DNA of 17,472 bases from Candidatus Poseidoniales archaeon (GTDB lineage: Archaea > Thermoplasmatota > Poseidoniia > Poseidoniales > Poseidoniaceae), in the NCBI GenBank assembly GCA_012959845.1, contig DUCL01000159.1, positions 1 through 17,472 on the forward strand, written 5' to 3'. The notes beneath the pieces were generated by a model that saw only the letters and a list, made by a program, of their open reading frames with translations, did not search any database and had not been told where the DNA came from. This document shows positions 16,008 to 17,472 of the stretch, one piece after another. Numbering within the stretch: the first letter of the stretch is position 1; every line of letters begins with the position of its first letter. A program made the translations under genes and the position numbers.

Positions 16008-16271
16008 ATGTCTGATAAAAAGTACTTCGTCCTCATGGAGGGCGGAAACGACACAAGCCAAGTATTTGCTAGTAAGCAACCGCGCGGTGCAGCTCTAAAA
16101 GCAGCAACACGTGGAAAAACGAACATCCGCCTACGTGAGCGTGGCACCAAGCGTGTACACGTCTTCACAGGCAGTATCGCAATGGTCGACAAGCCAGCGA
16201 ACGGACCAGCTTGGCTGCCTGATAAGATCAAGAAGGCAAATGTCAAGAAGGTCGGAATCGAACACCTTTGA
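16008..16271 (+). CDS. MC1-family non-histone chromosomal protein
   Basis: The product is 87 residues, close to the ~93 of methanogen MC1. MC1 is a small, basic monomer that binds and sharply bends DNA, organising archaeal chromatin. The family core is visible: KYFVLMEGGNDTSQVF, then SKQPRGAALKAATRG, IRLRERGTKRVHVFTG, and the loop DKPANGPAWLPDKI, with the conserved Pro-Ala-Trp before the Lys-rich C-terminus (KKANVKKVGIEHL). Codons here are visibly more C-ending than in neighbouring genes (aac, cgc, gtc, aag), as expected for a strongly expressed gene, and a strong Shine-Dalgarno site precedes it. It appears monocistronic, with hairpin-T6 elements before and an inverted repeat after it. Confidence 0.93.
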   Translation: MSDKKYFVLMEGGNDTSQVFASKQPRGAALKAATRGKTNIRLRERGTKRVHVFTGSIAMVDKPANGPAWLPDKIKKANVKKVGIEHL

Positions 16272-16310
16272 GTGTTGATATTCGTTCTAGCATCTTGTGC
16301 TATTCAAGAA

Positions 16311-16332
16311 AAAACTTGATGCGTCAAGTTTT
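16311..16332 (+). terminator. Perfect 9-bp hairpin after the MC1 gene
   Basis: AAAACTTGA (16311-16319), loop TGCG, TCAAGTTTT (16324-16332) forms a perfect inverted repeat ending in T4, 40 bases after the MC1 stop. Being symmetric, it could act on both strands. An extra TCAAG at 16304-16308 allows an alternative pairing with CTTGA at 16315-16319. Confidence 0.6.
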
Positions 16333-16348
16333 CGCTGAAAGGCGATTC

Positions 16349-16379
16349 GCCCATCCAAGGCTGCGGTCGAGGAATGGGC
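16349..16379. other. Second inverted repeat in the MC1 3' intergenic region
   Basis: GCCCAT at 16349-16354 pairs with ATGGGC at 16374-16379, extended by CC/GG with one bulged A, around a 14-base loop. It lies 11 bases past the stop of the convergent nuclease gene, so it is better placed as that gene's terminator or a structured 3' end. It lacks a T run on either strand close to the stem. Confidence 0.35.
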
Positions 16380-16390
16380 TTACCACTCTT

Positions 16391-17472
16391 TCAAATTTTT
16401 ATATGTTGCACAGTTCCTTTAGTTGCATCATTCCACTCTTCTGAGAAGTTTCTACCCCAAACAATTAATCCAGGGCCATAAGTTCTCACATACTTATTCA
16501 TTTGGCTGCATATTTGTTGTACATTTTTATCCGAAGAGAGAGCAGGGTCGACAAAATGATTCTTTGCGTCTATCCAATGAATTGGCTGACTATCTGCAGC
16601 TAATTGGATTGGTGTTTCAAGTAAGATATCAGGGGTTATATTTTGATTAACGTATTTGGTACCATAACGCTTTTCTGGATATTTCTTAATTTCTGTTTCT
16701 GTAATATATCGTACATCTTTCGAATTTTCTTTGAGCCATTTCTCTGTCTTGGTTTCATGAATATTACCAGACATTTGTTTAGCAAAATTGTATACTGAAA
16801 ATATACTCTTTGGCTTTTCAATTGCATAAGAGCATATCAACATCGTTGCCTCATCCAGGGCTTCTTGAGGGAATTTTTTACTGCTAATAAATTTATAATT
16901 TTGCGCATAATGCTTTTCAACTTCTAATGGCATCGAATCCATTGACCACCAATGTTTGAAATTATTAGGTAATGCATTTAGTAGAAGGGCAATGGCAACC
17001 ACTCGTTGAGATATTTTGCTCTGATTTTCATCATTAGACAATATATTGTATATATCAACAAGCGCATCCTCAGTTAGTGAAGATGGCCCAATTATCTGTA
17101 TCACCTGAGTCCACATCTCTTCTCCTTTACTTGAGTCACTATTGTTTTTATCCAATGATTGAATAAAACTATTAAACTCATCATCAGTTAACATTTTACA
17201 AATTGAAATAGGTGATGCAATATGATCGATAATGTATTTCGCATTTAGTTTTGAAAGGTTATGCTTATTGGCTAACATCTTAATCATATAATTGATTGGT
17301 GAAGGCTCAGTACGCATAGCAATTCGTAGTTCTGCCAAAATTACTTCTCCACTTTCAATTATAGGTATGGCTTCTTCTTCCTCAATCAGAACTTTCTCTT
17401 CAATATCATCAATTACTATTTCTTCTTCATCATCGACCTCATCTATTACGAGGTCAATTTCATCTTCAATTT
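16391..17472 (-). CDS. CDIN1/C15orf41-like TPD-motif nuclease (PD-(D/E)XK type), 5'-truncated
   Basis: The frame is open from the window edge to the TGA at 16391-16393, so the TTG at 17338 is probably internal. The upstream 44 codons encode a strongly acidic segment (EEEIVIDDIEEK, EEEEAIPI). Next is a helical region (about 16640-17338) including NKHNLSKLNAKYIIDHI. The C-terminal domain carries NITPDILLETPI (TPD at 16628-16636), IHWIDAKNHF (Asp/Lys at 16562-16576) and TYGPGLIVWG (16454-16477). This order (TPD, then WID-x-K, then FGPGLVIYW-like) is that of the TPD domain of eukaryotic CDIN1, a protein reported as related to archaeal Holliday junction resolvases; Asp plus D-x-K would form a PD-(D/E)XK centre. 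It is likely a DNA nuclease (inference), substrate unknown. The gene looks more AT-rich than its neighbours. Confidence 0.75.
   Translation of the reverse strand, partial: IEDEIDLVIDEVDDEEEIVIDDIEEKVLIEEEEAIPIIESGEVILAELRIAMRTEPSPINYMIKMLANKHNLSKLNAKYIIDHIASPISICKMLTDDEFNSFIQSLDKNNSDSSKGEEMWTQVIQIIGPSSLTEDALVDIYNILSNDENQSKISQRVVAIALLLNALPNNFKHWWSMDSMPLEVEKHYAQNYKFISSKKFPQEALDEATMLICSYAIEKPKSIFSVYNFAKQMSGNIHETKTEKWLKENSKDVRYITETEIKKYPEKRYGTKYVNQNITPDILLETPIQLAADSQPIHWIDAKNHFVDPALSSDKNVQQICSQMNKYVRTYGPGLIVWGRNFSEEWNDATKGTVQHIKI

Noticed and set aside
16333..16390. Possible tRNA fragment or small structured RNA (GGTCGAG near a stem)
   Set aside because: No acceptor, anticodon or T-arm consensus can be assembled; a convergent-terminator hairpin explains it better.
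1..17472. CRISPR array, insertion sequence, integrase or attachment site
   Set aside because: No regularly spaced repeats, transposase-like or integrase-like frames, or terminal inverted repeats with target duplications were seen.

Overview
The window looks like a gene-dense, AT-rich stretch of an archaeal chromosome. Four genes point to Archaea: a stand-alone MC1-type chromosomal protein, a DacZ-type diadenylate cyclase, an Hjc-type Holliday junction resolvase and a stand-alone Lrp/AsnC effector domain. Two giant surface proteins with one C-terminal membrane anchor and a short, very acidic cytoplasmic tail suggest a planktonic euryarchaeon of the Thermoplasmata / Marine Group II (Poseidoniales) kind. 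That lineage call is inference from gene content and style, not from a marker phylogeny.

Layout. 1-4858 (+): 3' part of a giant anchored surface protein with EF-hand-like loops, jelly-roll modules, a CARDB domain and a poly-Asp/Glu tail. 4859-5602 (-): an RNase H/RuvC-like protein of unknown role, divergent from 5732-6415 (+), an Hjc-like resolvase with an extra C-terminal region. 6416-7912 (-): a site-2-type M50 membrane protease with a PDZ domain, divergent from 7991-8524 (+), an unrecognised 177-aa protein. 8528-10012 (-): a two-gene operon of a macrodomain protein followed by the c-di-AMP synthase DacZ. 10173-15491 (+): a 1772-aa surface protein with a TIGR03790-like domain interrupted by PA14, LamG and jelly-roll modules. 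15543-15785 (+): RAM domain protein. 16008-16271 (+): MC1. 16391-window end (-): a nuclease resembling eukaryotic CDIN1 (C15orf41), 5'-truncated by the window.

Themes. The genes fall into cell-surface architecture and membrane proteolysis, DNA structure and processing (MC1, Hjc, a RuvC-like protein, a CDIN1-like protein), and nucleotide signalling (DacZ plus a macrodomain). Three convergent gene pairs abut with 0, 0 and 3 bases between stop codons, so their transcripts must overlap or end inside the opposing gene. Real intergenic space is scarce, and no gap exceeds about 225 bases. The widest (15786-16007) carries two hairpin-plus-T6 elements and the promoter and strong Shine-Dalgarno site of the MC1 gene.

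I saw no tRNA, rRNA, CRISPR array, transposase or integrase. The least expected items are the Russian-doll domain architecture of the second surface protein, the macrodomain-DacZ coupling, and the CDIN1-like nuclease with an acidic N-terminal extension.
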